A stretch of DNA of 64,000 bases from Asanoa sp. WMMD1127 (GCF_029626225.1 NZ_JARUBP010000001.1:3348001-3412000); one strand, 5' to 3'; counted from the first letter of the stretch, positions 1-8,904 are shown. Notes: a model not told the origin generated them from the letters alone. A program made the numbers and translations.

Positions 1-1
1 G

Positions 2-3000
2 GTGATGTCGGGGCTGTCCAGCCCGACCAAGCTCGTGTTCGCGCCCGACGGGCGGATCCTGGTCGCGCTGAAGAACGGCGTGATCAAGATCTTCGACAGC
101 CTGTCGGACACCACCCCGACCGTGTTCGCCGACCTGAGGGACGAGGTCTTCACCTACGGCGACCTCGGCCTGCTCGGCATGACCGTGCCACCGAACTTCC
201 CGGACTCGCCATGGGTCTACGTCAGCTACACCTACGACGGCCCGATCGGCGGCAGCGCGCCCACCTACAACGACCAATGCGCCGTGCTCGGCGACTGCAT
301 GGTCAGCAACCGGGTCTCCCGGCTGCGCATCGCCGGCGACGTGATGACCGGCAGCGAGCAGGTGCTGCTGCACGACTGGTGCCACATGTACGAGACGCAC
401 GCGGTCGGCGACGTCAAGTTCGGTCCCGACGGCGCGCTCTACGTCAGCGGCGGCGACGGCGCCTCGCCCTCGTTCCCCGATTACGGCCAGCGCGGCGCGG
501 TGCCCAACTCCTGCGGCGACCCCGGCGCCCCGGTCGGCGGCACGATGACCCCGCCGACCGCCGAGGGCGGCGCGCTGCGGTCGCAGGACGTGCGTACCCC
601 CGGCGACCCGACCGGCCTGTCCGGCACGTTCATCCGCGTCGACCCTGACACCGGCGCCGCGCTCCCGGACAACCCGATGGCCGGCAGCGCCGACCCCAAC
701 ACCCGCCGGATCCTCGCGTACGGCCTGCGCAACCCGTACCGCTGGGCGTTCCGGCCGGGCACCTCCGAGGTCTGGTTCGGCGACGTGGGCTGGCGGCTCT
801 GGGAGGAGATCGACCGGCTCGCCGACCCGCTCGCCGGGCCGGTGGAGAACTTCGGCTGGCCCTGTTACGAGGGCGAGGGCCGGCAGAACGGCTACGACTC
901 GCCCAACCTGGCGCTCTGCGAGAGCCTCTACGCGCAGGGCGCCGGCGCGGTGGTGGCGCCGCAGTACACCTACCACCATGCGGCCGCGGTGGTGTCCGGC
1001 GACGGCTGCCCGACCGGTGGCTCGTCGCCCAGCGCGCTGGCGTTCTACCCGACCAGCGGCGGCAACTACCCGGCGACGTACCGCGGCGCGCTGTTCTGGG
1101 GCGACTACGCGCGGCAGTGCATCTGGGCGATGCTGCCCGGCGCCGGCGGCGTGCCCGACCGCGACCACATCGTGCCGTTCACCTCGACCGCGGCGACGCC
1201 GGTGGACCTGCAGATCGGGCCCGACAACCGGCTCTACTACGTCGACCACAGCGGCGGCACGATCCGCCGGTTCGACTACAACAGCGGCAACCAGCCGCCG
1301 ACCGCGGCGCTGAGCGCGTCGCCGACCGCCGGCAACGCCCCGCTCACGGTCAGCTTCGACGCGTCGGGTTCCACCGATCCCGATGCCGGCGAGGTGCTGT
1401 CCTACCAGTGGGACTTCACCAACAACGGCTCGTGGGACGCGTCCGGCGCGACGGCGTCGTTCACCTACCCGAGTGTCGGCACCTACACGGCGCGGCTGCG
1501 GGTCAGTGACCTCGGCGGGCTGTCGGCCGAGAAGACCGTGCAGATCCTGGTCGGCACCGGCGCACCCACCGCGGTCATCGACACACCGGCGGGCAACCCG
1601 GACTTCAAGGTCGGCGACACCATCTCGTTCGGCGGGCACGCCACCGACCCGCAGCAGGGCAACCTGCCGGCCTCGGCGCTGCACTGGCAGCTGCTGCTCG
1701 AGCACTGCTACGCGGCCGACAACTGCCACACCCACAACGTGCAGGAGTGGGACGGCGTGGCGTCCGGCACGTTCACGGCGCCCGACCACGAGTATCCGTC
1801 CTATCTGGAGCTGAAGCTCACCGCCACCGACAACGGCGGGCTCACCCACACCGTCACGCGCCGGCTCGACCCGCGCAGCGTCGACCTGACGTTCACCAGC
1901 AGCCCGCCGGGGTTGGAGCTGAGCGTCAACGGCGTCCTGGTGACGACACCGGCGACGCGTACGGTGCTGGCCGGTTCCACCAACGCGATCAGCGCGCCGA
2001 GCCCGCAGTCCGGCTACGCGTTCGGCAGCTGGTCCGACGGCGGCGCGGCGACCCACGTCATCACCGCCGGCACGGCCGCGGCCACCTATCACGCCACGTT
2101 CAACGGCACCCACAGCGGCGGCGACGGCTACGAGATGAGCGACGCGACCGGGCAGCCGTTCGTCGGCGCCGACGCGACCACCCTGCCGCTCGCCGGCGAC
2201 GACGTGAAGCAGCAGGTGTCGGTGCCGTTCGCGTTCCCGTTCTACGGCGTGCCGCAGAGCAGCGTCTGGGTCACCAGCAACGGTTTCCTGTCGTTCGCGG
2301 ACCCGGGCCAGGCCGGGCTGATCGCGGTCAACGGCGCCCTGCCGAGCGGCAGCGCGCCCAACAACGCCATCTACCCGTTCTGGGACGACCTGGTGCTGCG
2401 CGGCGACTCGTCGATCCGCACGGAGACGCTGGGCTCCGCGCCCAACCGGCGGTTCGTGGTGGAGTGGCACAACACCGGCCACTACGGCTCCAACTCGGCG
2501 CGGCTGTCGGTCAGCGCGGTCCTCCACGAGTCGGGCCGCATCGACTTCAACTACGACGCGCTCAACTCGGCCCGGGAGGACGGCAACTCGGCGACGGTGG
2601 GCATCGAGGACGGGGCCGGGGCGTCGGCGCTGACCTACTCGTTCAACCAGGCCAGCCTCGACAACGGCAAGCGGGTGACGTTCACCCCGACCGGCGACGA
2701 CCCCGACGAGCCGCCCGCGCCGACCACGGGCACGGTGCGCGGTGTGGTGACCGACGCGGCCACCGGGTCGCCGATCGTCGGGGCGGCGGTCACGCTGGCG
2801 CCGGGTGGCGGGTCGACGACCACGACCGGCGGCGGGGCCTACGAGTTCGGCGCGGTGCCGCCGGGCGCCTACACGGTGACCGCGACGTCGTCCGGTGAGT
2901 CGGCCGCGAAGCAGGTCACCGTGACCGCGGGCGGCACGGCGACGGTCAACCTGGCGGTCGGCAGCCCACCGGCGGGCTACACGAAGACGACCGAGTCGCG

Positions 3001-3544
3001 GGCGTACGCCCCGGTCACCGGCGGCGTCGACGTCCCGCTCACGGGCGACGACGCCACGACCCGGATCGACCTGCCGTTCGCGGTGCCGTTCTGGGGCCAG
3101 CCGAGGTCGGAGGCGTGGATCTCGACCAACGGCTTCCTGTCGTTCGCCGACCCCGACTGGGCGCAACCGGAGAACGTCGGGATCCCGGCGGCCGCGCTGC
3201 CCAACGCCGGCGTCTATCCGTACTGGGACGACCTGGTCGTGCGCGGCGACAGCACGATCCGCACCAAGGTCACCGGCGCGGCGCCCAACCGCCAGCTGGT
3301 CGTGGAGTGGAACAACATCGGCCAGTACGGCTCCGCGTCCGCCCGCGTCTCGGTGCAGGCCACGCTCGGCGAGAACGGCACGATCGTGTTCAACTACAGC
3401 AGCCTGGCACCGTCGAAGACCCGCGAACGCGGCGACAGCGCCACCGTCGGGCTGGAGAACCCGACCGGAACGGCCGCCGTCCAACACTCCCTCAACCAGC
3501 CGGTCCTCGCCGACAACCAGGCCATCGTGTTCACCCCCAACTGA
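2..3544 (+). CDS. PQQ-type glucose/sorbosone dehydrogenase with PKD and duplicated C-terminal modules (5' partial)
   Basis: This is the C-terminal 1180 residues of a secreted multidomain sugar dehydrogenase. The reading frame is open at the window edge and begins inside the beta-propeller, so the signal peptide lies upstream. Residues 1-428 are a GSDH-type propeller (LRNPYRWAFRPG near 242, then GDVGWRLWEEID). A PKD domain follows at about 430-518, a second Ig-like domain at 519-627, and an InlB-like beta segment at 628-700. Two copies of a roughly 190-residue module (about 703-896 and 988-1180) flank a carboxypeptidase-regulatory-like domain at about 905-985. Each module contains a TSNGFLSFADP-like segment and an RGDSxIRT segment. 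Family knowledge says the propeller oxidises sugars or aldehydes with PQQ. The accessory domains probably bind polysaccharide or cell wall. Substrate is not deducible. Confidence 0.85.
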   Translation: MMSGLSSPTKLVFAPDGRILVALKNGVIKIFDSLSDTTPTVFADLRDEVFTYGDLGLLGMTVPPNFPDSPWVYVSYTYDGPIGGSAPTYNDQCAVLGDCMVSNRVSRLRIAGDVMTGSEQVLLHDWCHMYETHAVGDVKFGPDGALYVSGGDGASPSFPDYGQRGAVPNSCGDPGAPVGGTMTPPTAEGGALRSQDVRTPGDPTGLSGTFIRVDPDTGAALPDNPMAGSADPNTRRILAYGLRNPYRWAFRPGTSEVWFGDVGWRLWEEIDRLADPLAGPVENFGWPCYEGEGRQNGYDSPNLALCESLYAQGAGAVVAPQYTYHHAAAVVSGDGCPTGGSSPSALAFYPTSGGNYPATYRGALFWGDYARQCIWAMLPGAGGVPDRDHIVPFTSTAATPVDLQIGPDNRLYYVDHSGGTIRRFDYNSGNQPPTAALSASPTAGNAPLTVSFDASGSTDPDAGEVLSYQWDFTNNGSWDASGATASFTYPSVGTYTARLRVSDLGGLSAEKTVQILVGTGAPTAVIDTPAGNPDFKVGDTISFGGHATDPQQGNLPASALHWQLLLEHCYAADNCHTHNVQEWDGVASGTFTAPDHEYPSYLELKLTATDNGGLTHTVTRRLDPRSVDLTFTSSPPGLELSVNGVLVTTPATRTVLAGSTNAISAPSPQSGYAFGSWSDGGAATHVITAGTAAATYHATFNGTHSGGDGYEMSDATGQPFVGADATTLPLAGDDVKQQVSVPFAFPFYGVPQSSVWVTSNGFLSFADPGQAGLIAVNGALPSGSAPNNAIYPFWDDLVLRGDSSIRTETLGSAPNRRFVVEWHNTGHYGSNSARLSVSAVLHESGRIDFNYDALNSAREDGNSATVGIEDGAGASALTYSFNQASLDNGKRVTFTPTGDDPDEPPAPTTGTVRGVVTDAATGSPIVGAAVTLAPGGGSTTTTGGGAYEFGAVPPGAYTVTATSSGESAAKQVTVTAGGTATVNLAVGSPPAGYTKTTESRAYAPVTGGVDVPLTGDDATTRIDLPFAVPFWGQPRSEAWISTNGFLSFADPDWAQPENVGIPAAALPNAGVYPYWDDLVVRGDSTIRTKVTGAAPNRQLVVEWNNIGQYGSASARVSVQATLGENGTIVFNYSSLAPSKTRERGDSATVGLENPTGTAAVQHSLNQPVLADNQAIVFTPN

Positions 3545-3602
3545 CGTGCGACGGCTGTCTCACCGTGGGCGGCGGCGCTCGTCAGAGCGTGGCGGCGGAC
3601 GC

Positions 3603-3608
3603 TACCGT
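3603..3608 (+). promoter_or_regulatory. Candidate -10 hexamer for a leaderless transcript
   Basis: TACCGT lies exactly 6 bases before the ATG at 3615 and no ribosome binding site is visible. This is the spacing expected when transcription starts at the initiation codon, which is common in actinobacteria. It supports ATG 3615 over upstream in-frame codons. Confidence 0.45.
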
Positions 3609-3614
3609 CGCCGG

Positions 3615-4682
3615 ATGGATCCTTCGTGGACGTTCGCCGTCGGGCGTGACGAGCTGACCCGGACCACCGTCGTCGACGCGGCGGCGGTGGACATCGCCGA
3701 CGGCGAGGCCCTGCTGCGGGTCGAGCGGGTCGGGATGACCGCCAACAACGTGACCTATGCCGTGCTGGGTGACGCGTTCGGCTACTGGCGGTTCTTCCCG
3801 GCGGAGCCGCGCGGGCTCGAGCCGTCGTGGGGGATCGTGCCGCTGTGGGGCTTCGCGTCCGTGGTCGAGTCGCGTGCGCCCGGGGTCGAGGCGGGGCAGC
3901 GGGTCTACGGCTACCTGCCGTCCGCGAGCCACCTCGTCGTGCGGCCGGCGCGGGTCGACGACCTCGGCTTCCGGGACGGCAGCCCGCACCGGGCGGAGCT
4001 GCCGTCGCCCTACAACGCCTACCGGCTGACCAGCACCGACGACGCCTACCGGGCCGACGAGGAGGACCTGCTGGTGCTCTTCCGGCCGCTGTTCGTCACG
4101 TCGTTCATGCTGGCCGACTACCTGGCCGACAACGACTTCTTCGGGGCCGCGACGGTCGTGCTGTCCTCGGCGTCGAGCAAAACGGCGTACGCGGCGGCGC
4201 ACGAGCTGCGGGGTCAGGGGCCCCGGGTCGTGGGGCTGACGTCACCGGGCAACGTCGCCTTCACCGAGTCGCTGGGTTGCTACGACCAGGTGCTGGCGTA
4301 CGACCAGGTGGCGAGCCTGGAGCCGAAGCCGGCCGTCTATCTCGACCTGTCCGGCGCCCCCGCGACCCGCGCCGCACTGCGGGCGCACCTCGGCGACCGC
4401 CTGGTGCGCGACATCGCGGTCGGGCTGACCCGACAGGAGCCCAACATCGAGGCCGCCGGCGAGTTCTTCTTCGCGCCCGACCAGATGCGCAAGCGGGCCG
4501 GCGACTGGGGCCGCGGGGAGGTGGAGCGCCGCTCGGCCGCCGCGTGGCGCCGGTTCGCCGACGCGCTGGGTGCGCAGGTCGAGGTGCGGGTCGGCCACGG
4601 CCCTGAGGCCCTGCGCGCGGCGTGGTCGGACGCGGTGGCCGGGCGTACGCCGGCGCGGGTGGGTCAGGTCATCCAGCTGTGA
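3615..4682 (+). CDS. DUF2855 family protein
   Basis: A 355-residue protein of the DUF2855 family, whose function is not established. The N-terminal MDPSWTFAVGRDELTRT, the TANNVTYAVLGD-GYWRFFP block and the VLSSASSKTAYAAAHEL segment (about residue 178) are the family hallmarks. The overall pattern resembles a zinc-free medium-chain dehydrogenase/reductase fold, with a GroES-like N-terminal half and a Rossmann-like second half, so an oxidoreductase role is possible but unproven. The start at 3615 was chosen over an upstream in-frame codon because similarity starts there and a -10-like hexamer ends 6 bases upstream. The 3' end overlaps the convergent zinc-finger gene by 14 bases. Confidence 0.85.
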   Translation: MDPSWTFAVGRDELTRTTVVDAAAVDIADGEALLRVERVGMTANNVTYAVLGDAFGYWRFFPAEPRGLEPSWGIVPLWGFASVVESRAPGVEAGQRVYGYLPSASHLVVRPARVDDLGFRDGSPHRAELPSPYNAYRLTSTDDAYRADEEDLLVLFRPLFVTSFMLADYLADNDFFGAATVVLSSASSKTAYAAAHELRGQGPRVVGLTSPGNVAFTESLGCYDQVLAYDQVASLEPKPAVYLDLSGAPATRAALRAHLGDRLVRDIAVGLTRQEPNIEAAGEFFFAPDQMRKRAGDWGRGEVERRSAAAWRRFADALGAQVEVRVGHGPEALRAAWSDAVAGRTPARVGQVIQL

Positions 4683-5187
4683 CGCGCTCGGCGAACGCGG
4701 TCACATTGGCCAGCGCCCGGTCGATGCGCTCCTCGACGCTCAGCGTCTCCTCGCGGCGGACCAGCCGCAGTTTGGGCTGGCGCTTGCCGCGCAGATAGAG
4801 CGAGCAGGCCAGGTCGGCGCAGAGGTATTCGCCGACGGTGTTGCCGTTGCGCCCCGCCGGCCCGGCCAGCGGCGCCACGAACAGCGCGACGCCGGAGGCC
4901 GCGTGGTCGGTCAGGCAGACGCGGCACATGCTCGACCGGGACAGCGCCGACGCCCTGCGCGCCTCGGGCCGGCGCAGCACGACGCCGGTCGGTCCGTCCG
5001 GCCCGGGCTTCGGCACGACGAGCAGCGCCCGCAGCGGCGCGGCCGGGTCGGTCCAGCCGAGGAAGTCCAGGTCGGCCCAGGGCACCGCGCCGTCGGCGAA
5101 GCCCACGGGGAGGCGGATGCGGCTGGCCTCGCCCTTGCTGCAGTTGACGAACGAGCCGCGGATCGTCGCCTCATCGAGTGGTTCCAT
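4669..5187 (-). CDS. FBP domain protein (elongation factor G-binding, FusB-type zinc finger)
   Basis: A 172-residue soluble protein with the C-terminal treble-clef zinc finger of the FBP/FusB family. The putative zinc ligands are C88 and C91 (SMCRVC) and C123 and C128 (YLCADLAC). In staphylococci the family member FusB binds EF-G and rescues translation from fusidic acid. In actinobacteria the homologues are widespread and their role is not settled, so ribosome or EF-G binding here is inference. A helical segment with SVEERIDRALANVTAF closes the protein. It is transcribed alone, upstream of nothing on its strand, and converges on the DUF2855 gene with a 14-base overlap. Confidence 0.8.
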   Translation of the reverse strand: MEPLDEATIRGSFVNCSKGEASRIRLPVGFADGAVPWADLDFLGWTDPAAPLRALLVVPKPGPDGPTGVVLRRPEARRASALSRSSMCRVCLTDHAASGVALFVAPLAGPAGRNGNTVGEYLCADLACSLYLRGKRQPKLRLVRREETLSVEERIDRALANVTAFAERVTAG

Positions 5188-5229
5188 GCCGCCGAAGCTA
5201 ACGCGGGAGCGCCCGACCGGTCAGCTCAA

Positions 5230-6099
5230 TTAGCCGCGGTCGGCCACCTGGACCTGGCTCTGGGCCAGGGACCGCCCGCGCCGGATCGGTGTGCCCAGGG
5301 TCTCGGCGACGTCGAGGACGTTGTGGTCCTGGGTGACGGTGAAGCCGTGCCGGGCCAGCAGGTCGGCCATGGCGCGTGGTGTCCAGGTCGAGCGCCATGG
5401 CTCCCGGCTGAGGACGCTGCGCCGCCCGGTCGAGCGGGCCAGCGCCCGGGCCGCCAGGAAGCCGAGCTTGAGGAGCGGGACGGGCAGCTGGAAGTTGACC
5501 ACCAGCCGGCTGGCCGGCGCGGAGCAGGAGGTGAGCGCGCCGACGGTGGCCTCCACCTGGCCTGGTGTGAGGTAGGGCACGACGCCCTCCCAGATCCAGG
5601 TCGTGGGCCGGTCGGCGAGGTGGCCGGCGGCGGCCAGGGCCGCACCCAGGTCGTCGGTGCGGAAGTCGACCGGCACGTAGGCCGGCGGCGGGCCGGACAG
5701 CGCGGCCGCCCGGGCCCGCTTGTCCTGCTGCGAGGCGGGCTGGTCGACCTCGAACACGTCGGCGTCGCGCAGCTCGGCCATCCGCCAGGCGCGCCCGTCC
5801 AGGCCGGCACCGAGGATGACCACCTGCGGGGCGGCGTGGTCACGCACGGCGTCGTCGATGGCCACGGTGCGCGGCACCATGAGCTCGGTGATCGCCAGGA
5901 TCCCCTCGTAGGCCACCCGCGCCCGCCAGTCCCGCGGCGCCTCGCCGTGCCGCACGGCCTCCACCGTCACCCGCTCGTCGGGGCGCAACAGCGGCATCGC
6001 GGTCGGATCGGCGAACCGCTCGGGCGCCAGCCGCCCATGCGCCGCAGCCCGCCCCTGACACACCAGCACCGCGGTGCGACTAGCGTTCTCGGCCATCAT
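5230..6099 (-). CDS. Class I SAM-dependent methyltransferase, leucine carboxyl methyltransferase-like (TIGR00027 type)
   Basis: A 289-residue putative O-methyltransferase of the LCM-like family that is expanded in actinobacteria. The SAM-binding glycine motif reads VVILGAGLDGRAWR (about residues 93-106), followed by the acidic EVDQPASQQDK segment and a WEGVVPYLT segment, all characteristic of this family. Substrates of actinobacterial members are mostly unknown. Two ATG codons in tandem open the gene (6099 and 6096). No strong ribosome binding site is seen and the start overlaps the end of the upstream membrane-protein gene by 20 bases, suggesting translational coupling in a two-gene operon. 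Confidence 0.85.
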   Translation of the reverse strand: MMAENASRTAVLVCQGRAAAHGRLAPERFADPTAMPLLRPDERVTVEAVRHGEAPRDWRARVAYEGILAITELMVPRTVAIDDAVRDHAAPQVVILGAGLDGRAWRMAELRDADVFEVDQPASQQDKRARAAALSGPPPAYVPVDFRTDDLGAALAAAGHLADRPTTWIWEGVVPYLTPGQVEATVGALTSCSAPASRLVVNFQLPVPLLKLGFLAARALARSTGRRSVLSREPWRSTWTPRAMADLLARHGFTVTQDHNVLDVAETLGTPIRRGRSLAQSQVQVADRG

Positions 6100-6694
6100 C
6101 TCGACGGTAACGCGGGCGCCGGCGGCGGTAGTAGGACCAGGTGACGGCCAGCAGCAGCGGGCCCCAGAGCAGCAAGGGGACGTAGCAGGCGATGACCAGT
6201 GCCTGCCACCACCCGTTCGCGAACTCCAGACCCTCGCCGGGCCGGCCGCCGAGGGTCAGGCGGAAGAAGTTGACGGTGGCGAACGTCCAGATCACCATGA
6301 GCGCGACCGCACCCGCCGCGGCGACGACCGTGGCGGGCGTCGGCGGCACGCGACGGCCGCCGACGATGGGCAGCCAGCGGGGGAAGACCTCGCCCCACGG
6401 CCGGACCAGGCCGAGCGACAGCAGGCTGACGGCCTCCGCCAAGGCGGTGAGCGCGAGCACGTAGAACACGCCCCAACCGCGCACCAGGCCCGACGACGCG
6501 TCGACGCCGGCCGCCGACGTGATGCCCATGGAGAAGCCGAGGGCGAGCCCCACCCGCCACAGGCCCGACGGCAGCACCAGCAGTGTGATCAGGTGAGCGG
6601 TCCAGACCGCCCACCGCGGCGGCCGGCGTCCGTCAGGAAAGTCCCGCACCTCCCCAGTCTGGCCGCCGCTTCCGGGAAAAGCGTTTGACGGCAC
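6080..6694 (-). CDS. Hypothetical four-helix integral membrane protein
   Basis: A 204-residue protein that I do not recognise as a named family. It has about four hydrophobic segments (around residues 28-48, 70-95, 120-142 and 160-185), with an Arg-rich cytoplasmic C-terminus (YYRRRRPRYRRDD). An Arg/Trp-containing cluster precedes the first helix. The GTG start at 6694 is the most upstream one with a plausible GGAGG about 11 bases before it, so the exact start is uncertain. It probably forms an operon with the overlapping methyltransferase. It is divergent from the MFS gene, with 65 bases between the two starts. Confidence 0.7.
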   Translation of the reverse strand: MPSNAFPGSGGQTGEVRDFPDGRRPPRWAVWTAHLITLLVLPSGLWRVGLALGFSMGITSAAGVDASSGLVRGWGVFYVLALTALAEAVSLLSLGLVRPWGEVFPRWLPIVGGRRVPPTPATVVAAAGAVALMVIWTFATVNFFRLTLGGRPGEGLEFANGWWQALVIACYVPLLLWGPLLLAVTWSYYRRRRPRYRRDDGRER

Positions 6695-6759
6695 CGATAA
6701 TCTGATCCTCCGTACCTCGAGTCGGTGGGGGCCCTGCCTCCGCCACCTCGGGAGTACCG

Positions 6760-7965
6760 ATGCGCTTCCTGCTCGTCACCGTGTTCGTCGATCTGCTCGG
6801 CCTGGGCATCGTCGTGCCGGTCGTGCCCGCCCTCATGGTGGACCTCACCGGGCGGTCCGCCGACGCCGTCGCCTGGTCGGGTCTGCTCGGGTCCGCGTTC
6901 GGCCTGGCCCAGTTCCTCACCGCGCCGTTGCTCGGGCGGCTCGCCGACCGCTACGGTCGCCGGCCCGTGCTGCTCGCCTCGCTGGCCTGTCTCGGCCTCG
7001 ACTGGGTCGGGCACGCGCTGACGCCCACGGTCGGCCTGCTGCTGGTCTGCCACGCCATCGCCGGCGCCTGCGCGGGCACGACCACCGTCGTCAACGCGTA
7101 CGTCGCCGACGTCACCCCGCCCGAGCGGCGCGCCGACGCGTACGCCCTGGTCGGGTCGGCCTTCGGGCTCGGGTTCGTCGCCGGGCCGGTGCTGGGCGGC
7201 CTGCTCGGCGCCGTCGACCCGCGGCTGCCGTTCTGGGCGGCGGCCGGTCTCGCCCTGGCCAACGTCGCCTACGGCTGGCGCGTGCTGCCGGAGTCGCGGC
7301 CCGGTGACCGGACCACGCCGCTGCGGCCGAACGTGGCCAACCCGCTCGGCGCCATCGCGGCCGTGCTGCGCCGGCCCGTCCTCGGCCGGCTCACGGTCGC
7401 CCGCTTCTGCGCCGACGTCGCCCGGATGACGCACCAGTCAATGTGGACGTTCTTCGTGACCTGTCAGTTCGCCTGGACCACCGCCCAGGTCGGCGTCACG
7501 ATGGCCGCGGGCGCCCTGGCCGGGGCCGCCTTCCAGGCTCGGGCGGTCGGTCCGGTCGTGCGGCGGCTCGGCGACCGGCGGGCCGCCGTGCTCGGCGGCG
7601 CGGCCGGCGCGACGGCCCTCGGTGGTCTGGCGTTCGCGACGACGCCGGCCGCGGTCTACGGTCTGCAGGCCGTCGGTGTGCTCGGCGCCGTCGGGGCCGC
7701 GGCCACCCAGTCCTTGATCTCCCGCGCCACCGGGGATGCGGAGCAGGGCGCGGTCAACGGCGCGCTGACCGGGGTCGCCGCGGTGGCCGAGCTGACCGTG
7801 CCGATCACGGCCGGCGCGCTGTTCGCCTGGTCGCTCGGCCACGGCGCACCGGGCGCCGTCTTCCTCGGGGCGGCGCTGTTCGCGGGCGCGTCGGTGACGC
7901 TGATCGCCACCAGCGGGGGCCCGCCACCGCAGGCTGATTCGCCGATGGAAGCAGAGCAAGGCTGA
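6760..7965 (+). CDS. MFS drug transporter (TetA-like, 12 TM)
   Basis: A 401-residue proton-coupled efflux transporter of the major facilitator superfamily, DHA1/TetA type, in the cytoplasmic membrane. The first helix carries FVDLLGLGIVVPVVPAL (about residues 9-25). MFS motif A between helices 2 and 3 reads GRLADRYGRRP. A second characteristic segment, ADAYALVGSAFGLGFVAGPVLGG, belongs to the helix-5 antiporter motif. GGAG 5 bases before the ATG supports the start. No cognate regulator adjoins it. The drug or metabolite exported cannot be told from sequence. The 3' end is 4 bases from the stop of the convergent HxlR-peroxiredoxin gene. Confidence 0.88.
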   Translation: MRFLLVTVFVDLLGLGIVVPVVPALMVDLTGRSADAVAWSGLLGSAFGLAQFLTAPLLGRLADRYGRRPVLLASLACLGLDWVGHALTPTVGLLLVCHAIAGACAGTTTVVNAYVADVTPPERRADAYALVGSAFGLGFVAGPVLGGLLGAVDPRLPFWAAAGLALANVAYGWRVLPESRPGDRTTPLRPNVANPLGAIAAVLRRPVLGRLTVARFCADVARMTHQSMWTFFVTCQFAWTTAQVGVTMAAGALAGAAFQARAVGPVVRRLGDRRAAVLGGAAGATALGGLAFATTPAAVYGLQAVGVLGAVGAAATQSLISRATGDAEQGAVNGALTGVAAVAELTVPITAGALFAWSLGHGAPGAVFLGAALFAGASVTLIATSGGPPPQADSPMEAEQG

Positions 7966-7969
7966 GCCG

Positions 7970-8857
7970 TCACAGCCCGCGGCCCACGGTCAAGGCTTCG
8001 TCGACCGCGGCCGGGATGTCGGTCACCGGGAAGATCGTGTGACGGACCACCCGGTCGCGGTCGGCGACCAGCACGAGGCGCTTGAGCCGCTGCTGCTGGG
8101 CGATCCGCACCGCCGGCAGGCGCAGCGCCGCCGTCAGCGCCAGGTCCACATCGGACAGCAGCGGGAACGGCACCTTCTCCGCGGCGGCGAACGCGGCCTG
8201 CTCGTCGGGTCGCTGGGTGCTCACGCCCCGCACGGAGAGGCCGGCCGAGGTGAACTCCGCCCACCGGTCGCGGAACAGCCGGTTCTCCAGCGTGCAGCCG
8301 AACGTGCCCTCGATCGAACCCCAGCCGGCCGGGTGGGGGCCGGTCGCGGGATAGGTAAACAGCACGGTCGGGCCGTCGAGCACGTCGCGCGGCGGACCGT
8401 CCGCCGCCGGCAGGGACACCGGCGGCACGCGGGTGCCGACCAGCGCGCGTACCCGGTCGCTCTCGGCACCCGCCGCCGGCGCCGTCGCGGTCAGCGTGCC
8501 GTCGCCGAGCAGCCAGCGGTCGGCCCAGTCCTGCATGCCGACGAGCACCGGCAGGAACCCTTCGCCGCGCGGGGTCAGGCGATATTCGTAGCGCGCCGGG
8601 CGCTCCTGGTAGGGCGTGCGGTCGAGCATCCCGTGCTCGACGAGGTGCGCCAGCCGCTCGGTGAGCACGCGTCGCGAGACCGCGAGCTCGCCGACCAGCG
8701 CATCGAAGCGGTGCCGCCCGCGCGCCACCTCGCGCAGCACGAGCAGGTTCCACCAGTCGCCCATGACGGCGGCCGCCTGGGCGACACCGCACGCCTCGTC
8801 GACGGCCCGTACCCGAGCGATCACCACGGCCTCCTCGTGCGCCTCGACTCTGTACAT
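7970..8857 (-). CDS. HxlR-family regulator fused to a peroxiredoxin-like domain
   Basis: A 295-residue fusion. Residues 15-115 form an HxlR winged helix (EACGVAQAAAVMGDWW, then RFDALVGELAVSRRVLTERL and ARYEYRLTPRGEG). Residues about 135-295 form an AhpC/TSA-like fold with the peroxidatic segment GCTLENRLFRDRWAEF and a FPLLSDVDLALTAALRLP segment. The protein has only two cysteines: C23 at the redox-sensing position of HypR/YodB-type HxlR proteins, and C188 at the peroxidatic position. The resolving cysteine usually found next to the peroxidatic motif is absent. I infer a thiol-based repressor of the divergent ABC operon. The ATG at 8857 is preferred over an upstream GTG that would run through the operator and into the divergent gene. 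Confidence 0.85.
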   Translation of the reverse strand: MYRVEAHEEAVVIARVRAVDEACGVAQAAAVMGDWWNLLVLREVARGRHRFDALVGELAVSRRVLTERLAHLVEHGMLDRTPYQERPARYEYRLTPRGEGFLPVLVGMQDWADRWLLGDGTLTATAPAAGAESDRVRALVGTRVPPVSLPAADGPPRDVLDGPTVLFTYPATGPHPAGWGSIEGTFGCTLENRLFRDRWAEFTSAGLSVRGVSTQRPDEQAAFAAAEKVPFPLLSDVDLALTAALRLPAVRIAQQQRLKRLVLVADRDRVVRHTIFPVTDIPAAVDEALTVGRGL

Positions 8858-8873
8858 CTTCGACCCGAACCAG

Positions 8874-8894
8874 TAAGTTCCAAAATAAAACTTA
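8874..8894. promoter_or_regulatory. Candidate HxlR operator (inverted repeat)
   Basis: TAAGTT and AACTTA form a perfect inverted repeat separated by 9 AT-rich bases (CCAAAATAA) in the 47-base gap between the divergent regulator and transporter genes. Its right half abuts the AGGAGG ribosome binding site (8894-8899) of the permease. The AT content is striking in this GC-rich DNA. HxlR proteins bind such symmetric sites as dimers, so this is the likely shared operator. Confidence 0.6.
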
Positions 8895-8904
8895 GGAGGA
8901 ACCA

